NCBI RefSeq assembly: GCF_007971025.1
Contig: NZ_CP042436.1
Coordinates: 868,001-932,000, forward strand
DNA length: 64,000 nt
Direction of reading: 5' to 3'
Source: Mucilaginibacter ginsenosidivorans
GTDB lineage: Bacteria > Bacteroidota > Bacteroidia > Sphingobacteriales > Sphingobacteriaceae
Below the pieces are notes generated by a model. The model ran no database searches. It saw only the letters and a program-made list of their open reading frames with translations, and had not been told where the DNA came from. Every line of letters starts with the position of its first letter. Within the stretch, counting starts at the first letter, position 1. A program made the position numbers and the translations under genes. Shown in pieces: positions 16,380 through 24,879 of this stretch.

Positions 16380-17300
16380 CTACGCCCTTGTATCATTTCC
16401 ATGATAAATGCTCAGATAGCTTTCATAGCGCGATAGCTCGATCTCACCGTTTTCAACCGCTTTGATCACAGCGCAGCCCGGCTCGTTGATATGGCGGCAG
16501 CTGTTGAAGCGGCACTGGTTCAGGCGTGCGCGCATTTCGGGAAAGAAATGGCTGAGCTCGTTTTTTTCAATGTCGATAACCCCCAATTCCCGTATGCCGG
16601 GCGTGTCGATTATATATCCCCCTTGTGGCAACTCAAACATTTCGGCGAAGGTGGTGGTGTGCATGCCTTTATCGTGCCATTCGGATATTTCGGTGGTGCG
16701 CAGCTTCAGGTCGGGAAGCAGGACGTTGATCAGGCTTGATTTACCCACGCCGGAGTGCCCGGAAAATAGAGTGACCTTGCCCGTTATTTGTCCCGCTAGT
16801 TCATCAATGTTCGTCCCCTGTAAGGCCGATACCTCGTAACAGGGATAGCCGATATTCTCATAAATACTTTTGTAATCAGCTAATATTTCCAATCCTTCAT
16901 CGCTGAACAGGTCGAGCTTATTAAAAACCAGCGAAGCCGGGATATCATAAGCCTCGGCTGTTACCAAAAAACGATCGATAAAACCAAGCGAGGTACGCGG
17001 CGAAGCCAGGGTAACGATCAAAAAAGCCTGGTCGAGGTTTGCCGCAATGATCTGCGCCTGTTTGGATAGGTTGATAGACTTACGGATGATATAATTTTTA
17101 CGCGGATGCAATTTGGTTATTACTCCGGTACCCTGTTCAGGTTCCATTTCAAAATCAACATTATCGCCTACGGCAATGGGGTTGGTGGTTGTTATGCCTT
17201 TGGTACGAAAGATGCCCTTTATACGGCAGTCGAAGCGCTGCCCGCCGGGTGTTTTCACCTGGTACCAGCTGCCTGTCGATTTAGTTATGAGACCTTCCAT
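16380..17300 (-). CDS. rsgA: Ribosome small subunit-dependent GTPase A
   Basis: A 306-residue circularly permuted GTPase that assists late 30S maturation. An OB-fold occupies about 1-70. The GTPase motifs appear in permuted order: G4 FNKLDLF, then G1 GHSGVGKSSL, then G3 DTPGIRELG. A C-terminal zinc knuckle follows: CRFNSCRHINEPGC (Cys-x-Cys-x-His-x-Cys type). All key residues are intact. It is the first gene of the rsgA-dtd-mazG operon and is transcribed divergently from the thr operon. Confidence 0.97.
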   Translation of the reverse strand: MEGLITKSTGSWYQVKTPGGQRFDCRIKGIFRTKGITTTNPIAVGDNVDFEMEPEQGTGVITKLHPRKNYIIRKSINLSKQAQIIAANLDQAFLIVTLASPRTSLGFIDRFLVTAEAYDIPASLVFNKLDLFSDEGLEILADYKSIYENIGYPCYEVSALQGTNIDELAGQITGKVTLFSGHSGVGKSSLINVLLPDLKLRTTEISEWHDKGMHTTTFAEMFELPQGGYIIDTPGIRELGVIDIEKNELSHFFPEMRARLNQCRFNSCRHINEPGCAVIKAVENGEIELSRYESYLSIYHGNDTRA

Positions 17301-17308
17301 TGAGGCTG

Positions 17309-17316
17309 CAAAGGTA
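17309..17316 (-). promoter_or_regulatory. Promoter -7 box of rsgA, nearly abutting its ATG
   Basis: On the minus strand this reads TACCTTTG, an exact TAnnTTTG. Only eight bases separate it from the rsgA ATG, so the message would be leaderless or nearly so. A TTTA on the minus strand (17334-17337) is a weak -33. Confidence 0.55.
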
Positions 17317-17386
17317 TCAAATTTGGCAGTGAATAAACTTCGCGAACTTCCATATTAATAAATGCGTATAAATTCAGAAAATACCA

Positions 17387-17419
17387 TTTGCATATTAAAA
17401 AAATATCTACTTACTTTAC
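17387..17419 (+). promoter_or_regulatory. Candidate promoter of the thr operon leader
   Basis: TTTG (17387-17390), a 21-base spacer, then TACTTTAC (17412-17419), which matches TAnnTTTG at six of eight informative positions or fewer. Transcription would start near 17425, a few bases before the leader ATG. The -7 box is imperfect; placement is supported mainly by the leader gene that follows. Confidence 0.4.
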
Positions 17420-17432
17420 AGGCATTACAGAA

Positions 17433-17498
17433 ATGATAATTAACAGCACCATAACAACAACCACAACTACTACAGGGACTATACCTGGAGGAAGATGA
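17433..17498 (+). CDS. thrL: Threonine operon leader peptide
   Basis: A 21-codon ORF (ATG 17433, TGA 17496) that begins MIINSTI, continues with seven consecutive Thr codons (17454-17474: ACA ACA ACC ACA ACT ACT ACA), and ends GTIPGGR. In all, nine of 21 residues are Thr and four are Ile, the two end products of the pathway controlled by thrA-thrB-thrC. Threonine codon use is mixed, so the run is amino-acid driven and not a simple DNA repeat. The last codons GGA GGA AGA form the 5' strand of the antiterminator. It is too short for standard gene calling. Its role as the sensing element of an attenuator is inferred from composition and the flanking RNA structures. Confidence 0.93.
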   Translation: MIINSTITTTTTTTGTIPGGR

Positions 17499-17566
17499 TT
17501 GTATGGTGTAAACAATAGCAAGAAACCAGCAGAGCGCCTTCCTCCAACAGGGGAAGGCGCTTTTTA
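17486..17566 (+). promoter_or_regulatory. thr operon transcription attenuator (antiterminator/terminator switch)
   Basis: Two exclusive pairings are visible. The antiterminator is TGGAGGAAG (17486-17494) with CTTCCTCCA (17538-17546), nine perfect base pairs. The terminator uses 17534-17544 with 17550-17560, so both compete for CTTCCTC. A ribosome stalled on the Thr/Ile codons leaves 17486-17494 free and the antiterminator forms; a ribosome that reaches the TGA at 17496 covers that strand and frees the terminator. A small ATTGT/ACAAT stem (17498-17502/17512-17516) lies between. The logic is that of classical E. coli thr attenuation; the pairing is seen directly, regulation is inferred. Confidence 0.9.
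17534..17566 (+). terminator. Intrinsic terminator of the thr attenuator
   Basis: An 11-bp stem with one G-U pair, GCGCCTTCCTC (17534-17544) against GGGGAAGGCGC (17550-17560), a CAACA loop and the U-tract TTTTTATTTA. It ends 13 bases before the thrA ATG, the place expected for an attenuator. Confidence 0.93.
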
Positions 17567-17578
17567 TTTAATAGCATA

Positions 17579-20029
17579 ATGAAAATTCTAAAATTCGGAG
17601 GCACCTCCGTCGGTTCGGCGCAAAGTATTGGCACCGTTATCGATATTTTAAAAAAGGAACACGGTTCCGGCGAGAAACCGGTGGTGGTCCTGTCGGCCAT
17701 GAGCGGCGTTACCAACCTGCTGTCGGCCATGGCCGAAAAAGCGGCAAACGGCGAAGACTTTACCGCTCAGTTAGCTGAATTGGAAACCCGCCATTTTGAA
17801 ATGGTGCGAACATTGCTCGCCGTTCAGCATCAAAACCCGGCCTTCACCCGGTTGAAGATCAATTTCAATCACCTGGAAGAATTGCTGCAAGGGGTTTCCA
17901 CGCTCCGTGAACTGACCCCCAAAACCCGCGACCTGATATTGAGCTATGGCGAACGTTGTTCGACGCTGATGATCAGCAAAATGGCAGCCCAATACTTTCC
18001 TGAATCGTTGTTTGTGGATGCTTCCGAACTGATCAAAACCGATAATGAATTCGGCAATGCCAAAGTGAATATGGAATTGACGGAATTGCTGATTAAGGGT
18101 TTTATAAATGAGAACCCCGGCAAGATGCTGTTTGTTACCGGATTTATAGCATCGAATGATGCAAACCAGATCACCACACTTGGTCGTGGCGGCAGCGACT
18201 ATACCGCTGCGATATTTGGTTCGGCTTTAAATGCCAGCGAGATACAGATATGGACGGATGTGAACGGCATGATGACCGCCGACCCGCGCATGGTGAAAAA
18301 GGCTTTCTCGTTGCCTGAGCTGACTTATACTGAGGCGATGGAACTATCTTATTTTGGTGCAAAGGTTATTTATCCGCCAACCATGATACCTGCTTTTATG
18401 AAACAGATCCCTATCGTCATAAAAAATACGTTCGATGTTGATTTTGAAGGCACTGTAATCCAGCATCATTGCAAGCCTTCAAACCTGCCGATAAAGGGGA
18501 TATCATCAATCAACGATATCAGCATCATCAACGTGGAAGGCAGCGGCATGGTGGGTAAATCAGGTTTCAGCGGGCGATTGTTTTCGCTGCTGGCACGCGA
18601 GCAGATCAATATTATTCTCATAACACAGTCGTCTTCCGAGCATAGCATCACCTTCGCGGTTAGCCCCGCGGATTCCGAAAAGGCCAGGCGCGTTATTGGG
18701 CAGGAGTTCGAGCTTGAACTTCTGGCAAACAAACTGGAGCAGCCGGAAATAGAAAAGGAACTGGCAATTTTAGCCATCGTTGGTGAGAACATGAAACAAA
18801 CCCCGGGCATTTCCGGAAAGTTGTTCCATGCGCTGGGCAGGAATGGGGTCAATGTAAGGGCTATAGCGCAGGGTTCGTCGGAATATAATATCTCGGTCAT
18901 CATTTCAAAACCCGACCTGGCTAAAGCGCTGAACGCGGTACATGATGCCTTTTTTGTTCAGCTTAATAAAACGCTGCATGCTTTTTGCCTGGGCACCGGC
19001 AATATAGGCACAACACTTTTCAGGCAACTGAATGAGCATAGCGAACATTTGCAGATCAATAATGGCATACAGGTAAAAATCGCCGGCATTAGCAATACCC
19101 GGAAAATGCTTTTTAATGCCGACGGCTTGTCACTGGATAAATGGCAGGATGAACTGCAAGCCTCGAACCAAAAGGCCGACCTGGCTGGTTTTATTGCACA
19201 AATGAAGGAGATGAACCTGCCTAACTGCGTGTTTATTGATAACACGGCGAGCCCGCAGCCGATTAAATTTTACGAGGATATTTTTAAGTCAAACATTTCA
19301 GTGGTTACCTGTAATAAGATAGGAAATTCGGCTTCTTATGATCAGTATAGGATGTTCAGGGACACGGCGCGCCAGCATGGGGTCGACTTTTTTTATGAGA
19401 CGAACGTGGGTGCTGGTTTGCCGATCATCCGTACACTAAAGGATCTGATGAGCAGTGGTGACCGGGTGAAGCGGATCGAGGCGATACTTTCAGGAACTAT
19501 CTCTTTTATTTTCAACCACTTCAAGGGCAGTGCAAATTTTCACGACGTGGTTAAGCTGGCCCAGGACAAAGGTTATACCGAACCCGATCCGCGCGACGAC
19601 CTGAAGGGAACCGACTTTATGCGCAAAATGCTGATACTGGCCCGCGACGCAGGTTATGAAATGGAAGCAACTGATGTACACATTGAAAGCATGCTGCCTA
19701 AAAGCTGCCTGGAGGCTGCAACCGTTGATGATTTTTACAAGGCATTGCAGGAAGAGGACGCTTACTTTACCATCATGAAACAGCAGGCGGAAGCAGAAGG
19801 AAAAGCCTTACGTTACATCGGCAAGCTGGAAGACGGTAAAGCTTCTATCACCCTGCAATTGGTGGATGAAAATCATCCGTTTTATATGATGTCGGGAAGC
19901 GATAATATTATTTCTTTCACCACTGATCGCTACAAGGACAGGCCATTAGTAGTTAAAGGCCCGGGCGCCGGCGCCGAAGTAACCGCCGCGGGCGTATTTG
20001 CTGACCTGATAAATGTGGGGGCCAACTAA
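17579..20029 (+). CDS. thrA: Bifunctional aspartate kinase / homoserine dehydrogenase I
   Basis: An 816-residue fusion that performs the first and third steps from aspartate to threonine. The kinase domain opens with KFGGTSVGSAQS (K-F-G-G-T-S) and continues with GRGGSDYTAA. Two ACT-type regulatory segments lie at about 305-450 (INVEGSGMVGKSG and AIVGENMKQTPGISGKLFHAL), the site of threonine feedback in homologues. The dehydrogenase begins with the Rossmann motif GTGNIGTTLF near residue 475 and includes ILSGTISFIFNHF and the KGTDFMRKMLILARDAG segment. Length equals E. coli ThrA. First structural gene of thrABC; thrB starts one base after its stop. Confidence 0.98.
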   Translation: MKILKFGGTSVGSAQSIGTVIDILKKEHGSGEKPVVVLSAMSGVTNLLSAMAEKAANGEDFTAQLAELETRHFEMVRTLLAVQHQNPAFTRLKINFNHLEELLQGVSTLRELTPKTRDLILSYGERCSTLMISKMAAQYFPESLFVDASELIKTDNEFGNAKVNMELTELLIKGFINENPGKMLFVTGFIASNDANQITTLGRGGSDYTAAIFGSALNASEIQIWTDVNGMMTADPRMVKKAFSLPELTYTEAMELSYFGAKVIYPPTMIPAFMKQIPIVIKNTFDVDFEGTVIQHHCKPSNLPIKGISSINDISIINVEGSGMVGKSGFSGRLFSLLAREQINIILITQSSSEHSITFAVSPADSEKARRVIGQEFELELLANKLEQPEIEKELAILAIVGENMKQTPGISGKLFHALGRNGVNVRAIAQGSSEYNISVIISKPDLAKALNAVHDAFFVQLNKTLHAFCLGTGNIGTTLFRQLNEHSEHLQINNGIQVKIAGISNTRKMLFNADGLSLDKWQDELQASNQKADLAGFIAQMKEMNLPNCVFIDNTASPQPIKFYEDIFKSNISVVTCNKIGNSASYDQYRMFRDTARQHGVDFFYETNVGAGLPIIRTLKDLMSSGDRVKRIEAILSGTISFIFNHFKGSANFHDVVKLAQDKGYTEPDPRDDLKGTDFMRKMLILARDAGYEMEATDVHIESMLPKSCLEAATVDDFYKALQEEDAYFTIMKQQAEAEGKALRYIGKLEDGKASITLQLVDENHPFYMMSGSDNIISFTTDRYKDRPLVVKGPGAGAEVTAAGVFADLINVGAN

Positions 20030-20030
20030 T

Positions 20031-20966
20031 ATGAAAGAATCTATAAAAGTTTTTGCCCCGGCAACTGTCGCGAACGTGGTATGTGGTTTTGATGTGCTGG
20101 GTTTTGCCGTAAATGAACCCGGTGACGAAGTAATTATGCGGCTGACTGATAAGCCAGGCATTACCATCAGCAAGATCACCGGCGACAACGGCAGGTTGCC
20201 GCTCGATCCGAAGAAGAATACGGTAAGTGTAAGTGTCGAGCATTACCTGAAACATATTGGCCGAAATGATGTCGGCTTTGATATTGAATTGAACAAAAAA
20301 ATGCCAATAGGGAGCGGGTTGGGGTCAAGTTCGGCCAGCACCGTGGCAGGTCTGTTTGCAGCGAAGACATTATTGGAAGATAGAACCAATGCTTCACAGT
20401 TGTTACCCTTTGCCCGCAAAGGTGAAGAGATGGCGTGCGGACATGGGCATGCGGATAATGTTGCACCGGCATTGCTTGGCGGCTTTGTTTTGATACGCAG
20501 CTACGACCCATTGGACGTGATCAAACTGCCGCACCCGAAAGGATTGTATTGCGCCATCGTGTTCCCTGATGTGGATGTGCCCACCCGCGAGGCCAGGCAG
20601 ATCATCCGCAACAAGATACAGATGAAGGACGCCGTAACGCAATGGGGTAATATAGCCGGCCTGGTAAGCGGATTGTTTATGAACGACATAGACCTGATTG
20701 GTCGCAGTATGAAGGATATTTTGGTTGAACCGGTACGTTCCATGCTGATACCTGATTTTTACAAAATGCGCGAAATGGCCATGGAAATGGGCGCAGTAAG
20801 CTTTGGTATATCAGGTTCCGGTCCATCAGTGTTTTCTTTTACCAGGGACGAAGAAACTGCTAAAAAGATCACCCAAAAACTGCAGGCACATTTAACATCT
20901 ATCAAGATTAACTCGAACACTTATGTATCGACAATTAATGATGCAGGGCCAAGAGTTATTGATTAA
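20031..20966 (+). CDS. thrB: Homoserine kinase
   Basis: A 311-residue GHMP kinase that phosphorylates homoserine with ATP. The phosphate-binding loop is PIGSGLGSSSAS, and the C-terminal GISGSGPSVFSF loop is the third GHMP motif. I start at the ATG one base after the thrA stop (KESIKVFAPATVANVVCGFD), which gives the usual N terminus; an in-frame ATG at 20013 lies inside thrA. Close spacing shows translational coupling with thrA. Confidence 0.97.
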   Translation: MKESIKVFAPATVANVVCGFDVLGFAVNEPGDEVIMRLTDKPGITISKITGDNGRLPLDPKKNTVSVSVEHYLKHIGRNDVGFDIELNKKMPIGSGLGSSSASTVAGLFAAKTLLEDRTNASQLLPFARKGEEMACGHGHADNVAPALLGGFVLIRSYDPLDVIKLPHPKGLYCAIVFPDVDVPTREARQIIRNKIQMKDAVTQWGNIAGLVSGLFMNDIDLIGRSMKDILVEPVRSMLIPDFYKMREMAMEMGAVSFGISGSGPSVFSFTRDEETAKKITQKLQAHLTSIKINSNTYVSTINDAGPRVID

Positions 20967-20978
20967 AGCCTCACCCAA

Positions 20979-20997
20979 CCCTCTCCAAGGGAGAGGG
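20979..20997. repeat. Short REP-like palindrome between thrB and thrC
   Basis: CCCTCTCC and GGAGAGGG form an 8-bp stem around an AAG loop, embedded in the phrase CCCAACCCTCTCCAAGGGAG. Palindromes of this GC-rich style recur at 38373-38435 in this window. No T-run follows, so it is not an obvious terminator and thrC is probably still in the operon. Confidence 0.6.
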
Positions 20998-21047
20998 CTT
21001 AAATAACAAAAATTCGAAATTGAACATTCGAAATCCGAAATAGAAGA

Positions 21048-22358
21048 ATGAAATTATACAGCACCAACAATACCAATCACCAGGTTTCCTTCAAAGAAGC
21101 CGTATTCAATAGCATGCCACAGGATAAGGGTCTTTACATGCCTGTTGCCATCCCACGCCTTGATGATCATTTTCTGAATAACCTGGACAGCTATACCCTC
21201 CCAGAGATCGCATTTCACGTGGCAAAAAATCTGCTTGCTGATGCTATACCCGAAAATGACCTGAAAGATATTATTGCGGATGCCATTAACTTTTATGCAC
21301 CCATAGTTGAGTTGGAAGAGAATGTGTACGTGCTCGAGCTTTTCCATGGGCCCTCGCTGGCCTTCAAGGATTTTGGAGCGCGATTCATGAGCCGTGTTAT
21401 GAGCTATTTTTTGAAAGATGGCGAAAAAACCCTCGATGTGCTCGTAGCTACTTCGGGCGACACAGGTGGTGCTGTGGCGCTTGGCTTTTTAGGTGTTCCC
21501 GGAACGAGGGTTACCATTCTCTATCCCAAAGGAAAGGTGAGCGGCATACAGGAACTGCAGCTTACCACTAACGGGCAAAATGTGCGGGCCATTGAGGTGG
21601 ACGGCACTTTTGATGATTGCCAGGCGCTGGTGAAACAGGCCTTTACCGATGCGGAATTGAATAAAGAATTCAGGCTGACATCTGCCAACTCTATCAACAT
21701 AGCCCGGCTGATACCGCAGACATTTTACTATTTCAACGCTTATGCACAATTATTGAAGGAAGGCAAAAGCAAAGTTGTCTTCTCGGTACCAAGCGGTAAC
21801 TTTGGTAACCTTGGTGCAGGAGTATTGGCATGGAAAATGGGGCTGCCGGTTGAGCATTTTATCGCAGCGACCAATGCCAACGATACGGTGCCTGAGTTCT
21901 TAAGATCAGGCGTATATGAGCCCAAACCATCTGTTCAAACTATTTCTAACGCTATGGATGTGGGCAACCCGAGCAATTGGGTGCGGATACAGGATATGTT
22001 CAGAGACGATCCGGAGCAATTACCCGAGATGATAACCGGCTATAGTTACACGGATGCCGAAACTTCAGAGGCGATAGAAAAGATATACAGCAGTTACCAT
22101 TATATCGTTTGCCCGCATACCGCCATTGCGTGGCAGGCCCTGAAAGACTGGCAGCAGGATCAGCCTACAGGGAAAATAGCCGGAGTATTCTTATCAACCG
22201 CGCATCCCTGCAAATTTCCTGATGTATTACCTAAACATATTTCGCGCGAAATCGTAATACCAGCACAGGTCAAAGAACTGGAGGGCAGGCAAAGGCAGGC
22301 AGCATCGTTGGCTAATGATTTTGAAAGTTTTAAAAGATACCTGCTCAATAATAAATAG
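21048..22358 (+). CDS. thrC: Threonine synthase
   Basis: A 436-residue PLP enzyme converting O-phosphohomoserine to threonine. The PLP lysine is Lys107 in SLAFKDFGARF. The phosphate-binding loop VPSGNFGNLGAG and the TSGDTGGAVALGFLG segment are family signatures. Size matches the longer bacterial/fungal-type ThrC. An 81-base gap with a short palindrome separates it from thrB; no terminator is seen, so I place it in thrABC under the same attenuator. Confidence 0.97.
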   Translation: MKLYSTNNTNHQVSFKEAVFNSMPQDKGLYMPVAIPRLDDHFLNNLDSYTLPEIAFHVAKNLLADAIPENDLKDIIADAINFYAPIVELEENVYVLELFHGPSLAFKDFGARFMSRVMSYFLKDGEKTLDVLVATSGDTGGAVALGFLGVPGTRVTILYPKGKVSGIQELQLTTNGQNVRAIEVDGTFDDCQALVKQAFTDAELNKEFRLTSANSINIARLIPQTFYYFNAYAQLLKEGKSKVVFSVPSGNFGNLGAGVLAWKMGLPVEHFIAATNANDTVPEFLRSGVYEPKPSVQTISNAMDVGNPSNWVRIQDMFRDDPEQLPEMITGYSYTDAETSEAIEKIYSSYHYIVCPHTAIAWQALKDWQQDQPTGKIAGVFLSTAHPCKFPDVLPKHISREIVIPAQVKELEGRQRQAASLANDFESFKRYLLNNK

Positions 22359-22484
22359 TAATTTTTACGGTTTTAAGTAAACGAATATAATTTTTACGTA
22401 ATATTCGATAAGCTTACCTCTTCTATTTCAAAATCTTATACTATTTTTATTGTCTTTTACTGACTGAAATAAAGCGCTGTTGTG

Positions 22485-24218
22485 ATGAAAAAGAATTATA
22501 GAAAATGGGCCTGGGGCACGGGGTTGGTTGTGCTGGCGACGGGGCTTTTTGGGTTTAACGACGACCTGTTCCAAATTTCTAAAAACCTGGATGTTTTTGC
22601 CTCTGCATATAAGGAAGTTAATATCAACTACGTAGATGATATTAATTCCTCAAAGATGATCAAAACGGGCCTCGACGCTATGCTCGACGGCCTGGACCCT
22701 TATACCGAATTTGTACCCGAATCGGAAATTGAAGATTACAAGCTACACTACGTAAGCACGCAATACGGTGGTATTGGCGCGGGAATATTTGCACGCGAAG
22801 GAAAAGTGTTTATTTCGGATGTATTTGAAGGTTTTCCGGCACAAAAAGCTGATATACGCCCCGGCGACCGCCTGATGAAGATAAACGACGTGGACCTGAC
22901 TGGCAAAAATAACGACGAGGTAAGTGCACTTTTAAAAGGTGCAAAAGGCGCCACTATTAAACTTACGTTGAAAAGAGGCGGTGCTGCGGCAGTAGATAAA
23001 CAGTTGGTACGCGACGAGATAAAACAGCCTAACGTTTCTTACTACGGCATGGTAGATGGTAACATGGGATATATCAAACTCGACAAATTCCTGGAGAACT
23101 CTGCCGATGAGGTAACACATGCATTGACCGAGATCAAAAAGAACAATCCTAACGGCATCATCCTTGATCTCCGTTCGAATGGAGGCGGCATCTTACAGGA
23201 GGCCGTAAAGATCGTCAACCTGTTCGTTCCTAAAAACACCGAGATCGTGTCGCAAAAAGGAAAGATAAAAGACAAAAATTTCACTTACAGTACCCAAAAC
23301 TCGCCGATCGAGCCAAACCTGCCATTAGTTGTTTTGGTGAACGGGCGCTCCGCCTCGGCGTCAGAGATCGTTGCAGGATCGTTGCAGGACCTCGACCGTG
23401 CGGTCATCATCGGGCAGCGCAGCTATGGAAAAGGGCTTGTACAACAAACCTTTAACCTGCCCTATAACAGCCTGGTTAAAATTACCATTGCCAAATACTA
23501 CATTCCTTCGGGCCGTTGTATACAGGAGATAGATTATACCCACCGCAAGGCCGACGGTACCGTAGTGAAGGTTGCGGACTCGGCTATTCACGAGTTTAAG
23601 ACGAAAGACGGCCGTTCGGTTTATGATGGAAGCGGCATATACCCGGACGTATTCATCAAACAGGAACGTTTTGCTAACATTACGCAATCCATCGTATCCA
23701 AATTACTCGTGTTCGACTACGCCAACCAGTACCGGAACACCCACAATGCCATTCCCGATGCCAAATCGTTTCACCTATCGGATGCTGACTATAATGACTT
23801 TGTAAAGTATCTGACCAATAAGAACTACAGCTATACCACGATAAGCGAGAAAATGGTTAACAGCCTGAAAGATGAGGCTACAAAGGAAAAGCAGTTCAGT
23901 AGTATCCAGGCTGAATATGATGCGTTGAAAACAAAAATGCAGGAGATCAAGAAAAACGACCTGCAGCAAAACAAGGAAGAGATAAAACAGGTGCTGGAGA
24001 ATGAGATCGCTTCGCGTTACTATTACGAAAAAGGACGATATGAAGCCAATTTCAATCATGACAAAGAATTGGCGCAAGCCGTAAAAACCATGCAGGACCG
24101 CAACCAGGTCGCATCGATACTAAAAGGCGATGGCGACTATAAAGTAATAGGAAAACCTCAATTCGCTATGGTATCCAAAAAGGCAGCCGAGGATAGGGAT
24201 AAAGAAAGTGATGAATAA
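22485..24218 (+). CDS. S41 carboxy-terminal processing peptidase
   Basis: A 577-residue CtpA/CtpB-like serine protease. A signal anchor spans residues 8-25, then the N-terminal helical segment with LDPYTEFVPESEIED, a PDZ domain (about 85-180, GGIGAGIF.. PGDRLMKIND), and the S41 core. The catalytic Ser/Lys dyad lies in GRSASASEIVAGSLQD and RSYGKGLVQQ. A C-terminal helical extension of about 150 residues is common in Bacteroidota members. I start at ATG 22485; a GTG one codon upstream is also possible. It acts in the periplasm on C termini of proteins, substrates unknown. A direct repeat TAATTTTTACG (22359-22369, 22388-22398) lies upstream. Confidence 0.93.
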   Translation: MKKNYRKWAWGTGLVVLATGLFGFNDDLFQISKNLDVFASAYKEVNINYVDDINSSKMIKTGLDAMLDGLDPYTEFVPESEIEDYKLHYVSTQYGGIGAGIFAREGKVFISDVFEGFPAQKADIRPGDRLMKINDVDLTGKNNDEVSALLKGAKGATIKLTLKRGGAAAVDKQLVRDEIKQPNVSYYGMVDGNMGYIKLDKFLENSADEVTHALTEIKKNNPNGIILDLRSNGGGILQEAVKIVNLFVPKNTEIVSQKGKIKDKNFTYSTQNSPIEPNLPLVVLVNGRSASASEIVAGSLQDLDRAVIIGQRSYGKGLVQQTFNLPYNSLVKITIAKYYIPSGRCIQEIDYTHRKADGTVVKVADSAIHEFKTKDGRSVYDGSGIYPDVFIKQERFANITQSIVSKLLVFDYANQYRNTHNAIPDAKSFHLSDADYNDFVKYLTNKNYSYTTISEKMVNSLKDEATKEKQFSSIQAEYDALKTKMQEIKKNDLQQNKEEIKQVLENEIASRYYYEKGRYEANFNHDKELAQAVKTMQDRNQVASILKGDGDYKVIGKPQFAMVSKKAAEDRDKESDE

Positions 24219-24239
24219 ATTACCAAAGAAAAAACTTGC

Positions 24240-24266
24240 AAAGGGTGCCGCTGGCGCCCTTTTTTG
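24240..24266 (+). terminator. Terminator of the S41 peptidase gene
   Basis: AAAGGGTGCC (24240-24249) pairs with GGCGCCCTTT (24253-24262) around a GCT loop, with one G-U pair, and runs into TTTTTT. It is 22 bases after the stop codon. Confidence 0.9.
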
Positions 24267-24330
24267 TGCAGCAGAAAAAAAATTCTAAACCTTATAGATA
24301 AATAATTGTCTTAACTACCTAAACATACAA

Positions 24331-24834
24331 ATGATGAAAAAGCTAATTTTTACAGCAGCCATCCTAATAAGCTGCGTATTTGCGAAACAAGCCGATGCCC
24401 AGGTACATTTAAGTGTCGGAATAAATATTGGCAGCCAGCCCGACTGGGGACCTGTAGGTTATGACCGTGCAGACTATTACTACATGCCCGATATTGGGGT
24501 ATACTATGATGTTCCGGCCCATCAGTATATATATTTAAATGGCGGTGTTTGGATAAGACGCGCTTACTTGCCTCCAGCATATCGCGATTATGACCTTTAC
24601 CATGGCTACAAAGTTGTTATTAACGAACCACGCCCGTGGAGACGCAATGTAGTTTACAGGGAAAGATATGCTAACTATCGTGGTCGCAGGGACCAGGTTA
24701 TTATACGCGATAGCCACGAAGAGAAATACCGCGATCACTGGCACGACAATGGCAACCATCGCGGTCGCGACGGACATGAAGATCGCGGACGTGGTCACGG
24801 CGGTGGCGGTGGTCACGGCCATGGGCACCATTAA
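24331..24834 (+). CDS. Secreted Tyr/Arg-rich protein with His/Gly tail
   Basis: A 167-residue exported protein; ATG codons occur at both 24331 and 24334. The signal peptide (about 1-23) ends ADAQ. The mature part is rich in Tyr and Arg (GYDRADYYYMPDIGVYYDVP, then YLNGGVWIRRAYLPPAYRDYDLYHGYKV), a pattern I know from uncharacterised Bacteroidota periplasmic proteins. The C-terminal 35 residues are Gly/His/Asp/Arg-rich and end HGHGHH, which could bind divalent metals. No catalytic motif. It is bounded by terminators on both sides and is a single-gene unit. Confidence 0.8.
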   Translation: MMKKLIFTAAILISCVFAKQADAQVHLSVGINIGSQPDWGPVGYDRADYYYMPDIGVYYDVPAHQYIYLNGGVWIRRAYLPPAYRDYDLYHGYKVVINEPRPWRRNVVYRERYANYRGRRDQVIIRDSHEEKYRDHWHDNGNHRGRDGHEDRGRGHGGGGGHGHGHH

Positions 24835-24852
24835 TCAGATATTCTTAGACAT

Positions 24853-24879
24853 AAAGAGCCTCATTTTGGAGGCTCTTTT
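24853..24879 (+). terminator. Terminator, overlapping the stop of the convergent SGNH gene
   Basis: AAAGAGCCTC (24853-24862) pairs with GAGGCTCTTT (24869-24878), loop ATTTTG, followed by TTTATTT. It ends the secreted His-rich protein's message. The convergent gene's stop codon (24878-24880) lies in the 3' arm, so the hairpin may serve both directions. Confidence 0.88.

Noticed and set aside
20979..20997. Terminator between thrB and thrC
   Set aside because: The stem is short and no T-run follows, so thrC is kept in the operon.
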